This document shows positions 45,926 through 56,244 of a stretch of 64,000 bases of DNA, one piece after another. A program made the translations under genes and the position numbers. The DNA comes from Morinoia aosen (Eukaryota > Arthropoda > Malacostraca > Amphipoda > Talitridae), in NCBI GenBank assembly GCA_030386875.1, contig CM059567.1, positions 78,981,130 through 79,045,129 on the forward strand, written 5' to 3'. How positions within the stretch are numbered: the stretch's first letter is position 1; each line of letters starts with the position of its first letter. The notes under the pieces are model-generated. The model did not search any database and was not told the DNA's origin. It worked only from the letters and a program-made list of their open reading frames with translations.

Positions 45926-46416
45926 TTATAACCTTCCCTTATATAGGATCATCATCTGAAACCCTTAGAAAAGAATTACTAATGTTACTGTCTTCATTCT
46001 TTCCACAAATTTCTTTTCAAGTATTGTTAGTAAATAGGTTCACCATTGGGTCACTTTTTCATTTTAAAGACAAACTTCCTGTATGTCTCCGCTCCTGCCT
46101 TGTTTATAAATACAGTTGTGCACAATGTGCATCTGCATATGTGGGCTCAACGAGCCGCACATTGCGTGTAAGGCGGTCGGAACATGCAGGAATAAGTCAT
46201 AAAACAAGTGCACGCCTTTGCCATCCTTCCCATTCCTCAATTAGGTCTCACACAGCGTTTCAGTGCAATTCATCAATTTCTGCATCAGACTTTTCCATAT
46301 TAGGTTATTCCAGTAATTCAGTTAAACATAGAATTTTAGAGTCCCTCTACATCCACAAATTAAAGCCTCAGCTTAATGACATGCAGAGCGCTCACCCTCT
46401 TCACATAGTTAGTTAG
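45922..46416 (+). CDS. Penelope-like element GIY-YIG endonuclease segment (5'-truncated)
   Basis: 164 codons from ATG. Residues 60-90 read YKYSCAQCASAYVGSTSRTL then RRSEHAG. This is the Cys-bearing GIY-YIG nuclease module attached to Penelope-like reverse transcriptases, with the Tyr pair, the Arg and a later Glu (ILESLYIHKLKPQLN). The reverse transcriptase that should precede it is missing, so this is a truncated retroelement, not a stand-alone gene. Confidence 0.75.
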   Translation: MFITFPYIGSSSETLRKELLMLLSSFFPQISFQVLLVNRFTIGSLFHFKDKLPVCLRSCLVYKYSCAQCASAYVGSTSRTLRVRRSEHAGISHKTSARLCHPSHSSIRSHTAFQCNSSISASDFSILGYSSNSVKHRILESLYIHKLKPQLNDMQSAHPLHIVS

Positions 46417-46640
46417 AACCTTTCCCCATCCTCCTGTCACTTTCTTTCATTCTCATGTGTGCCACTGTCGAGATAACAGTTTCTCTAGTTTAGGTTTCAA
46501 TATTGTCATTTCAGATTGTTTTAGTCAATGATGGATCTAGTTTATTAATGTTTTCACTATTGTCATTTCAGATTGTTTAGCTGAAGATGGGTCTAGGCCT
46601 GAAACGTTCTGATTTTTGACATATAATTTTTTAAAAATGA
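46417..46640 (+). mobile_element. Penelope-like element 3' region with hammerhead-like core
   Basis: Two related segments (about 46490-46535 and 46555-46600) contain TTGTCATTTCAGATTGTTT and GATGG(G/A)TCTAG. The second has CTGAAGA (46581-46587), a short possible stem, and GAAAC (46601-46605), the conserved boxes of a hammerhead ribozyme. Penelope-like elements are known to carry hammerhead motifs. Stems I and III could not be paired with confidence. Confidence 0.4.
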
Positions 46641-47366
46641 TATGTCGCCTGGTTTTTGCCTTTTCGTTTTTGGTATATATACATATATATATACACACCA
46701 CCATGGAGGATGCACCAGGTACAGTGAGCCTATATAATAGTTATCATAGCTACTAAAGTATTTCAACTTCATAACAATAAGGTGAATCATGTAATGAATG
46801 AATACTTCCTCATTTATGGTTAGTGAAAGAATGCGGACTACATTGTCATTACCTACATGTGAACCGTGTCAATAACATTGGGCTAAATTGTCCTTACTTT
46901 CATATGGTGGGAAAATGCAATAAACATATCCAGTGAATAATATATAAACAATTTAAATGGTTATACTTATTTTTATGCAAGACATACATTTGTAATTACA
47001 AATTTGAATTATTCTTTCTAGCATGATTGAATTCCCTTGTATCAAGTAGTTCTGTGGACAACTTGTAAGAACTTAATACCTTGTAATGAAATGCACGCTA
47101 GTAGATTATGAAAAAAATTTAAACACGGCTTGCAGAATGGAATAAGAACAAAGAGAAACCTCCAACACAACACTGATGCACTACTATTATATAATATGCG
47201 ACTTTTTGAATTTTTTTGCTTCATTTTGTCATTGGTGTTGTGGTTCTTATCTTGTAGTTTGATTGAACAAGTTTTCACTTATCAACTAATCAAAGTATTT
47301 ATGAATTTTCACACCCAAAACTAATAATTTTTAGAAGCACTACTTTCTCAAAACCCCTAAAAATTA
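46641..47366. other. Intergenic stretch with a TA-rich microsatellite
   Basis: TATATATACATATATATATACAC-type tract at about 46673-46702. Otherwise AT-rich with nothing recognised. Confidence 0.4.
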
Positions 47367-48123
47367 TGGTCAATATGTATTTTAGGCAGTTCACGGAAAT
47401 TAAAAATTTTGTTTCAAAGAATCACTAAAGAAACCCATTTAAAAACTTTTTACAATAATGACATTCTGCTTGCTGAATGCTGATGCGTTATTTTATATTT
47501 ATTTAACTTTGAAGTTATAGGAGCAGCATTAATGGAATGGGTTTCCCGCGCAAAGGAGAAGGCGTTCCAACAATCCGGCAGCAGGGGAAAAGTTATTGTT
47601 TCCACAATATATTGCATAATTTATTATTTGCCAACCTCGCAGAACCTGAGCCCACTTCTAGGATGTTTTAGTTAATAATACAATAAATGTCATCACCCAA
47701 AAATATTAGCGCAACAGGAATAGTGAAGGCTCATATTGACATGCACTCAACATCACTTTCAAAATGGCAGCAACCGTACCGGGTGGCCGTCATTTTGAAA
47801 CTGATGTAAGCAAAGTCTTCACTAATCCAGTCTCGCTAATATTTTTGGGTTAGGCCTTATAACCTTTGTGTTATTAACTAAAGCATCCTAGAAGAGGGTT
47901 CAGGCTCCGCGGGGTGGGCAAATGATTAATTATGCCCTATATTGCAAAAACATCACGCTCAAGTCTCTGTACAACCTGAACAGTATTAGAGTTGAATAAC
48001 TCAAAAATAACGCATCAGCAAACAGAATGTCATTCTTGTAAAACGTTTTTAAATGGGTTCCTTAAGTGTTCTTTGAAACGGAATTCTTAATTTCCCTGAG
48101 GCACCTAAAATACATATTGACCG
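47367..48123. mobile_element. Foldback transposon F2, diverged arms
   Basis: Begins TGGTCAATATGTATTTTAGG and ends CCTAAAATACATATTGACCG. The arms share CCCATTTAAAAAC, AATGACATTCTG and GATGCGTTATTTT in inverted order. The centre lies near 47780 with AAAATGGCAGC / GGCCGTCATTTT. Arms are more diverged than in F1, and no target duplication was found. Confidence 0.65.
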
Positions 48124-48127
48124 TTAA

Positions 48128-49201
48128 TATTTATGGTCAATATTGAGTTTAATGTTAACGATTTTCATAATTTCGTAGCTATAGATAGGTAATATAGTGG
48201 ATTTCAAGACGTTTAACATGAATGGCAATGTGGGCGGAAATGCTTAGTTTTCGAGTTTCTTAAGTTTGAAGTTATACGAATGGCGCTCCTGAATGGCCTT
48301 TTTTGCGCAAAAACAGGGTCAATATTTATTTTAGGTGCGGCAGGCGACCACCATGGGCGCCGCCATCTTGGACCCGATGTAAACAAGATTGCGGTCGTCA
48401 CCCTAATGGGTGGGTTAGAAGTTCTATTTATAATTTTCACTATAAGAACTGTGGCTAACCCTCACGACCCAACCTCTTTACGTTTGCAATAAGGGGTTAA
48501 CTACCCTTATTAACTAAATAACGGCGCCGGCGCCAACTTCAAAGTACAATAATTCAAAAATAACGCATCAGCGAGCAGAATGTCATTCTTTCATTCTTGT
48601 AAAAGGTTATTAAATGTATTCCTTTGTTGATTATTTGACCCCAAATTATTAATTTCCGTGCCGCACCTAAAATAAATATTGACCAAAAACAGTCATTGTT
48701 TTTGCAATGAAAATGGAAGCTAACCCCCTATTACAAACGTAAAGAGGTTGGGTCGTGAGGGGTAGGCACAGATCTTTTGGTGAAAATTATAAATAAAGGT
48801 TTCTAGTGACGTTTGTTTACATCGACTCGAAGATGGCTGCCGCCATCTACAATACCGGTTGGCGCCATGGCGGCAGCCACCTAGGCGTCGATGTATAAAC
48901 TAATGTCTCTAGAAACCTTTATTTATAATTTTCACTAAAAGAACTGTGCCAACCCCTCACAACCCAACCTCTTTACGTTTGTAATTGGGGGTTAGCTTTC
49001 GTTATAAATTAAATTACGCTAGCCACACACGCTTCCATGGCGCGCACAAGCCAGCTTCAAAGTTTAATAATTTGAAAATAATGCATCGCCGGGCAGAATG
49101 TCATTCATGTAAAACATTCTTAAATGTGTTCCTCAATTGATTCTTTGCAACAAAATTATGAAAATTGTTGACAACATTAAACTCAATATTGACCATATTT
49201 A
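48128..49201. mobile_element. Foldback transposon F3 (1062 bp, contains a nested copy), 6-bp target duplication
   Basis: Element 48134-49195 begins TGGTCAATATTGAGTTTAATG and ends CATTAAACTCAATATTGACCA. TATTTA is duplicated at 48128-48133 and 49196-49201. The inner part (about 48700-49000) is a hairpin centred near 48860 with GGCTGCCGCCAT / ATGGCGGCAGCC. The element is interrupted on its left by F4. Confidence 0.8.
48310..48691. mobile_element. Foldback-family copy F4 nested in F3, 6-bp target duplication
   Basis: Element 48316-48685 begins GGGTCAATATTTATTTTAGG and ends CCTAAAATAAATATTGACCA, with AAAACA duplicated at 48310-48315 and 48686-48691. It keeps the terminal repeats but only one long arm, so it is a deletion derivative. 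It contains GCCGCCATCTTGGA at about 48359-48372. Confidence 0.75.
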
Positions 49202-49250
49202 TGAGCACCAATATATTGCATTATGCAACTAATTTTTGTGCTTCTTGAAG

Positions 49251-49804
49251 AACTTTCGGTCAATATTGAATATAATGTTGTCAACGAATTTCATAATTTC
49301 GTAGGTATAGATAGGTAATATAGTCAATTTTAAGACGTTTTACACGAATGACAATGTGCCCGGAAATGCTTAGTTTAGGAGATATAGGATAAATAACGCC
49401 AGGTAAGAATAGCATTAACGGCAGTTTCGATATGGCTCTTCCGGCGTTTTGCGGACGCGGACCACGCCAAGTTTTTTGGCGGGAGTCATCGGCCTCGGTA
49501 TGGTTGAGTTAAATTAAGATATTTTAGGCTTACTTAGGTTAGGATACTCAACTAAATTAACTTTACCAAACCTAACCTTACCTATCGTTACGTCAGAATC
49601 GGATTTCTGCTTATTTACCTCTCCGTTTGTTCAATTTTATAAACGACGTTCCTATAACTTCAAAGTTAAATATCTCCAGAAATAAGCATTTCTGGGCATA
49701 TTGTCATTCATGCAAAACGTCTTAAAATCGACTATATTACCTATCTATACCAACGAAATTATGAAATTCGTTGACAACATTATATTCAATATTGACCGAA
49801 CTTT
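49251..49804. mobile_element. Foldback transposon F5 (542 bp), 6-bp target duplication
   Basis: Element 49257-49798 begins CGGTCAATATTGAATATAATG and ends CATTATATTCAATATTGACCG. AACTTT is duplicated at 49251-49256 and 49799-49804. The arms of about 150 bp are inverted copies; the interior has no ORF. Confidence 0.82.
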
Positions 49805-50600
49805 CAAGGAGAATAACTTAGTACCAACTCCAGCCTGCTAGGTTAACTGGATGATGAGCTATCTCTTTAAAGTGGCTAATTTTTCAATTACTTAGTTAAA
49901 AAAAAGCCTAATTTAAAAAATTGGTAGGCCTAGGTATACACACAGAGCAAGTTACACTCGCATGCACCCTCAAAACATTCCCATGAAAAAAAAAATGTAA
50001 CAGCTGTTCGTAGAAAGCATTCAGTCACATTATCTGCATTAGTAATGCCTCATCCAGAATTTTGTTGTACATATTCGACAAATTAATTCAATATAATAAT
50101 ATTAAGTTTATTGAGTACATAAGAATTCGATACACAACATTTGCAGACGTGACACAGTACGGCTATCGCCGAACAGAACTACAGAAGCTCAATTGCGTAG
50201 TGCGGCGGAACTTACTAGAGTCAACAGTTCCATGTGACCAGCCGTGATGATAATGGAACAATAATCCGCGAGTGAAAACACGTTAACTGAAATATTCATA
50301 TTAGGCAGCGATCTGAATCGCAGCGACGATCGTACTTCTGTTTCCAGTGATGTTGCACAGTGCTTGAGGACAATCATTGTCTCATGACAAAAAAAACGGG
50401 CTTGTAACAAGAACGATACGACTTCGTAACGAGTGTTTGAACAAAGGTTTTCCTCCGTATGGATATCATTTTTGAATGAATTATTCTGAATTTAATTTTC
50501 GCATGTTTTTTGTATGAAACATATTCATTAAGCAGTAGTTTTAATTTTTGCTCATGAAGTAAATCTGCTTAGTCCATATGCGTTCATTCTACTGTTACAT
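49805..50600. other. Intergenic stretch, nothing recognised
   Basis: Moderately GC-richer at 50140-50400, but frames are short and without motifs. Confidence 0.35.
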
Positions 50601-51166
50601 ACTTGTTTACCTGTTGAGTTAGGCACCCACCCGTCAGGGGCATAGGGGCCTTGTTCACAGAAGTTTGTACAACAGCTAAATCGCAGCGGAAAATCCCGTG
50701 TCTTCCAGGAAATTAATTAGCTGTTTTCGAGGGAAGTCTTCTGAGAGTAGTACGCTCAAGGACAGGGTCGGTCCAATCTTGCTGCACTAAGATCAGCTGA
50801 TGGCGTGGGGCAGTCAGAATAGGGCAATCAACAAAAATATGCTCAAATGTACACTTTTACTTGCAGGATGAGCAGGAGGCTGGAGATGAAACTGAGAAGA
50901 TATGTTGATGAGTGAGACGGCTCACTCCAAGTCTCACTCGTTAAAGTATCACTTGCTCTCGACGAGGAAGGTAAGGGTAGCTGCACACCAAAAGATTTGA
51001 GGCGAGAAAGCGAGCAAGCTTGAATCGATATACATGTATTCCTATGGGAGTGCGCACACCACAAGCAAGCTAGCGAGCGAGTGAGAAAGATTGAAGATTG
51101 GCTGCAGCGAGAAAGCGACTTGAAGATGGTTTCACGCTTGAAAGCTCCAGTGAGAAGCCTCTGGCA

Positions 51167-53023
51167 CAGTGCTGCCAGCGCTAGGTTTTTAAACCTAGAT
51201 CTAGGTTTTTTTGCTTCGGGCTAGGTTTCTAGGTTTTCGCTTCAAAAAATTGGTTAAATCTAGGTTTTTTATGAAAAGAATCCACAAAACGAAAAAATCC
51301 AAACAATAAGTGAAGTGTACCACACAATTTTGTTTATACAATTAAGTATCCCTAAGTAACCAATGCACATGTCGAGAAAAAGGGAATATGACTCGTTTCA
51401 AGCGAGTAATATTTCAAACGAACGCCACTGATGCTCGGCGTTCGGAGTCCTGGCCTCCCGGGGACAGCGTTGGTAGCTAGTGGACGGCGTGTTTGCAACT
51501 TTTGCGAGGTTAATTTTGTCGTTGTGTTTTGTAAGTTTGCTTTAGCGTATTCTTTGAAATTAATCGGTAAAAACAGTGCAGAGTTGAATCATGAGCGAAG
51601 AATCTCCTACGAAGAAGAGGAAAACATGGTACGCACAGTCTTCCAGAGAAGATTGGTTCAGTGGCGTGGAATTTGAGGAGTGATTGCAAAATGACAAAGA
51701 TAATAAAGAATTCAGCTATTGTAAATGTTGTTCAGTTAAGCTGAAAATGCAACCAAGAATATGCTACTAACTCATGAAAATACCAAAAAACACAAAAAAA
51801 TGCTTTGAAAGTGGCATATCAAATGAACGTATTGACAATATTTTTAAAGCTACGGAGGGATGCAATTCCAAGTGATTTTGTGATTGGTTGCATCTGTCAC
51901 TCATTTGCATTATGCGCAAGCAATGCTGTATCCGTTTTGCCTCACTTTTTGGAAACCTTACTTAAAAATTCTCCTTCATATTTATCTCGGAGTAGCAGAC
52001 GTAAAAATGATGCCTCCATGATACAAGATGTTGTCAACGTTGCTCAGCATCGCATTACAAAACTTGCTCAAACAAGATGGCTTTCAAGATAACATGTAAT
52101 TTCAGTCATCTTGGAACAGTGGGATGCTGTTATTCTTTTCTTCGAGTCACAGGCAAAGACTGATCAATTTGATGGCGCTTGTCAAATTCATGGGATACTC
52201 ATCAATCGTAGCAGGAAATAGATGCTTGTTTCAATATTTGCTTAGTTTGCTTCAATATATGTTCTGAAGAAAGTTAATGCCCTCAACTTGGAATTTCGAA
52301 CAGAACATTTTCGATTGCATTTTCTCCACTCAATGGTACCTATTCATTACATGAATATATTAACATTTTTTAATAAGGAGGAGTACATAACACATAACTA
52401 TGTGATATCCAGGTGACACAAAATTTTTCAAATCCTTAGAAAATATAATTTTAGGTAAGCGAACAATGTCATTGTTGGAGCAAGAACCCCTTCCCAATAA
52501 TGTTATCATCACCAAATTTAGAAGAGACTGTTTGCATTTTTCAATGCCATTATGTGTTCAAATTAAAGAAAGATTTTCATTTGATGAAAAAAGCATTATT
52601 TCACAACTTAAAATCTTGTACGAAGCTTCATCAACTAATGATGCTCCGATGTCCGTTGTAACATAGGACCGAATTCTGGCTAAGCATCATACTATGAAGC
52701 ATAGTCAATAAGGCCTCGCATGGGTGCCAGACAGAGAAATGCTACGAGACCTAGCCGATGGAGGGGTGTTCAGAGGATAAGAGACACGTTGCAAGATGCA
52801 AAAAATGCTGATAAAGTTGTCATTTATGAGGGAGATGAGGAGGAATAATTCATATTGTGATAAGTTCACCGCATTTTTTCAATAATTTGGCTTTATGTTT
52901 GTGTTAACTGTGAAAATTTATTGTCTATAAGTACAGTTTAGAAGGCTAGGTTTTTGTGTTCAAATCTAAGTTTTTCCTGAAGTGTGATCTAGGTTTTTCA
53001 AAAAGTAGTCGCTGGCAGCACTG
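51167..53023. mobile_element. hAT element (1857 bp) nested in the MITE
   Basis: Inverted ends CAGTGCTGCCAGCG (51167-51180) and CGCTGGCAGCACTG (53010-53023). It encloses a decayed hAT transposase and subterminal repeats of CTAGGTTTTT at both ends (51181-51265 and 52940-53000). CTCTGGCA before and GTCTGGCA shortly after may be the 8-bp target duplication, with two extra bases at the right. Confidence 0.65.
51591..52850 (+). pseudogene. Decayed hAT-superfamily transposase
   Basis: ATG at 51591 begins a Ser/Lys-rich N-terminus and a BED-like CKCC..KLKMQ stretch. Later frames give CICHSFALCASNAVSVLP, HRITKLAQTRWLSR, SVILEQWDAVILFFESQ, LHSMVPIHYMN and RRDCLHFSMPLCVQIKERF. These blocks occur in the same order in hAT-type transposases of the zinc-finger BED group. 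Several stops and shifts interrupt it, and the C-terminal dimerisation block is not evident. Confidence 0.65.
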
Positions 53024-54500
53024 CAGTCTGGCAGTGGCAGCGCTGCGTCTGGCAGTGCGCGGCGAGATGTCGAAGGGAGAGGTGTGCTACACAATTTCTC
53101 CAGCAAAGACTGAACTCCTTATATCCTAAGTTTATGCTGTACTGTGCCTTTGGAAGTCAAAAAATCCAAAGCACAATGACAGATAACATGTTTCAAAGCA
53201 ATGGGACAAAGTATGAATGATACTCAACGTTACAAACACATGCTAGTTCCACTTATTTTTGTTATAAACCTCTCTCCATGACATTTAGGAGCAAACTGGC
53301 TATCTTTTGGTGTGTGATAGATCTCGCCAAACATCTTTCTCTCTCGCTTGCTTTGTCTCTTGCCGTCTTTTGGTGTGCAGCTACCCTAAGGTTGCTATAC
53401 TGAAAGTTAGGAAGTGTGACTTGCTGTGCAGGTTTTGGATAGCTCTGATTGAGCTGAGCGAGTCTCTTAATATAAGAAATGGTCCAGGTTGCTCTGAAAA
53501 GAAGGATATTGCAATGATGATAGCATAGAGTTTTGTACTTAGTACTGAAGAATAATCTGGTTGATGAGCAAGAAGTGAAGTTCCATCCGCCCATGCTGCC
53601 GCTCCGCTCCCTCCGGTGCCACGGGAGCCATCACAGTAAATGGGATAGAAGTTCCGCAAATATCTGCTGCCATGCTGAATTTCGTAGAGAGGCCTTTGTG
53701 AACTGGTGCAGAGTGTGTTTGTCATGGGGAGGAGGGGTGCAGTGGAGGACATGTTTCTCTAGATCTTGAATATTTGATGGTTTGATGCCCATGTTTTGAA
53801 GCTCATTGTGTGCTACTGCTGTTAGCGGTAGAGGTCGAGGTTGGATGTTGTAAAAGTTAAAAAGGTAGAAGGAAGTTAGAAGTTTGCGTACTCAGTGGTA
53901 TTTTATAGTGAGAATTCTAGTCACGTATTGAGTTAGTAGCATTTGACCCCGAATAGAGAGGAGGCATCAAGTCGGTTTCTACTTCCAGAGTTGTTCCAGG
54001 GCGTGCATTTTAATGCACCTAGTAAATGCCGAGCTGCGGCATATTGTATTCGATTTAGAATAAATAGTGTTGATGGTGCTGCAGCATGGAAAAGGAAAGC
54101 GCCACAGTGTAGTTTGCTGCGTATTAGAGACTTGTACAGTGTTTTAAGCGTAGCATAGTCTGCTCCCCATCCCTGAGCTGAAATTATTCTCAAAAGTCTC
54201 ATGTCCCTCATGGATTTATCTTTTAGAGATTTTACGTGCTTGCTGTAGGTAATGCGACAGTCGAAAGTGATGCCTAAAAATTTGTAGTTTGAAACAAATT
54301 CCAGGGGAATACCTTGCAAAGTGAGAGGTAGCAGCTGTGGTACGTTCGGTAAGTAAAGATCATGGCTTTTGATTTGCTTGGAGCCAATGAGAGACCACTT
54401 GTGAGCCCATTTCAATAGGTTGTCAAGGGCAAGTTGTAGAGTATTGATGGCTGCAGGGATGTCAGAAGTAGTCATCCACGTACAGCGCACAAGAAAAAAA

Positions 54501-56244
54501 ATACATTTTATTTCCAATAGAGATGGTACAAAAGTACCATCATTGGTTTTTAAAATATCTTAAAGTTACTACACTTAGGGGATACACATACATGAGTATT
54601 TTAATACTCATGTCACTAGTCGAAAAGAATTGATTGAGGGCTATGTAATCCTAATCTTGCTTAATCTACATTTGACGATACACATAATGATAATTATAAG
54701 AGACAATACAATTTCATGGACGATGCATTTTCATTGTGGGTTGAGAACACCTTTGACAACTTACGTATACGTGATATAAAACTTCGGAGTTCTTGAAGCC
54801 AGGAAATAATATTTAAATTGTTTGTTTCGGAAGATATTAAAAAATGTCATTTTAAGGAAGCACGAAAAAAATAAATATACAGTAACATATATATATAAGC
54901 GCGAGGACCACGAAAATTAGAAGATTTGTATTTCTAATTAGGCAATTTTAACACTACGGTCATTAGTTGATGAGCATTTTATTTAAATTTAATGGATGAT
55001 CACACAACAAATGTATAGTTTTTTTTACATGAATGCTTTACAATAATAAAGAGATGACGAGTTAGGTAATGTTACAAGTTGAGAGTGAACAGAAAAAAAA
55101 TTATCTCTAGTTAAACTGCCAGTTGTAAGTTTAGTACACACATATGTGCATATATACATGTAAATATATACACATATACATGCACATACATACCTACGCA
55201 CATACACCTAACACGTAAACATACACTAATTCATTTCTGTGCATCGAGGCAATCACAATACAAGCTCGTTCTATAAAAATGCTGTGCGATGTTCGGAAAT
55301 ATAAAATAATGAGCAAAGGAAATTCGTGACAACTCTTTCAGTATGTGTTGCTGCTTACAGTTTCTAATGAAATACTGTAACGATGTTTTATTAAATATTG
55401 TATCGAAAAGATCATTGGTTGATAAGCGTCTTATTTTTCATATGTGGGTGATCGCACAAGAAATATACTTGTATATATATATATATTTTATAAATGCTGT
55501 TCAATAATCAAGTGAAATGACGTATTACGTTGTGACACATTCACCTATCTACGTACGCATAGCGTGCACAAGTATACACATATACACAAGTAAGCATGTG
55601 CGCAAATATCAGCGTAGACTAGTCAGTATAAACTAGCATTCCAATCGAGGGAATCGGAGAAAATATCTTTTATTATGGCACGAATTTTATAAAATTTCCG
55701 TCAAAAAACATTGGCACAAAACAGTCTACCGTCAGAAACATGAAAACGATTGTTCTACATCAGTTCCCAAGTATAGTTAGGTGCGGTTGTTATAATATAT
55801 TCTAAAGCGTACGAGATGATATGATAATTTGCACTACACTAGCCTACCAAGAGCATTTTTGGACGTGAAGAAGAAAGAAACATGAGTGTTCTATAAGGGT
55901 GTCATATAAGGGGGAAAAAATCACATTATCTTTGAAATATGGCGCAAAATGTCTGCAATTGATAAACATACATAGGTACCACATTTTACATGTACAAGAC
56001 ATTTAAGCTTTGGATTGCCTTACAATAATCAAATAAAATGATGTGTTGGGTAGTGTTAGAAGTTGTGAGTGAGAAAAAAGTCTGGTATTTATAGTTTATA
56101 TACCAGTTGCATGCATGCTTGCAAATCCCAGCGTATAGGCGATCAAATCATAGTACCTACGCGTACTTCGAAACTGTTGTGTGATATCTTGAATTACATA
56201 TAAAGAAAATGAGCAAAGGAGAGTATTAAGCAATGGAGATACCA
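54501..56244. repeat. Diverged tandem repeats and microsatellite
   Basis: Similar segments recur at about 54995, 55445 and 55990: a GATNNCACAAGAAAT- or TACAAGACATT-type start, then GCTTTACAATAATCAAAT, AATGACGT and GTTACAAGTTGTGAGTGA. Spacing is about 450-550 bp and copies are diverged. ACATATACAC-type tracts occur at 55135-55210 and 55470-55600. No gene was recognised. Confidence 0.35.

Larger units (their letters stand above)
50972..53389. mobile_element. Harbinger-like MITE inserted in LINE B, itself interrupted by a hAT element
   Basis: Inverted ends GGGTAGCTGCACACCAAAAG at 50975 and its complement ending at 53386, flanked by TAA on both sides (50972-50974 and 53387-53389). A 3-bp TAA duplication fits the PIF/Harbinger superfamily. 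Without the inner hAT element it would be about 555 bp, with no ORF of its own. Superfamily assignment rests on target duplication and size only. Confidence 0.65.
50600..54500 (-). pseudogene. LINE relic B (RT thumb, RNase H, C-terminal zinc motif), interrupted
   Basis: The minus strand starts at LYVDD (about 54480). It runs through FVSNYKFLGITFDCRITYS, LIRSKLHCGAFLF and ILNRIQYAAARHLLGALK, then RNase H (YCDGSRGTGGSGAA ... LRDSLSSIRAIQ), to 53387. It resumes at 50974 with LPRREQVIL, RVRLGVSRLTH, CSSCK and FEHIFVDCPIL, exactly the order found in the LINE at 58650-61199. The gap is the DNA transposon nest at 50975-53386. Stops and shifts are present throughout and the 5' part is missing. Confidence 0.8.

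Noticed and set aside
45922-46416. GIY-YIG ORF as a host nuclease gene
   Set aside because: The Cys-bearing module and upstream NGYP segment are those of Penelope-like elements, and the unit is truncated and inverted.
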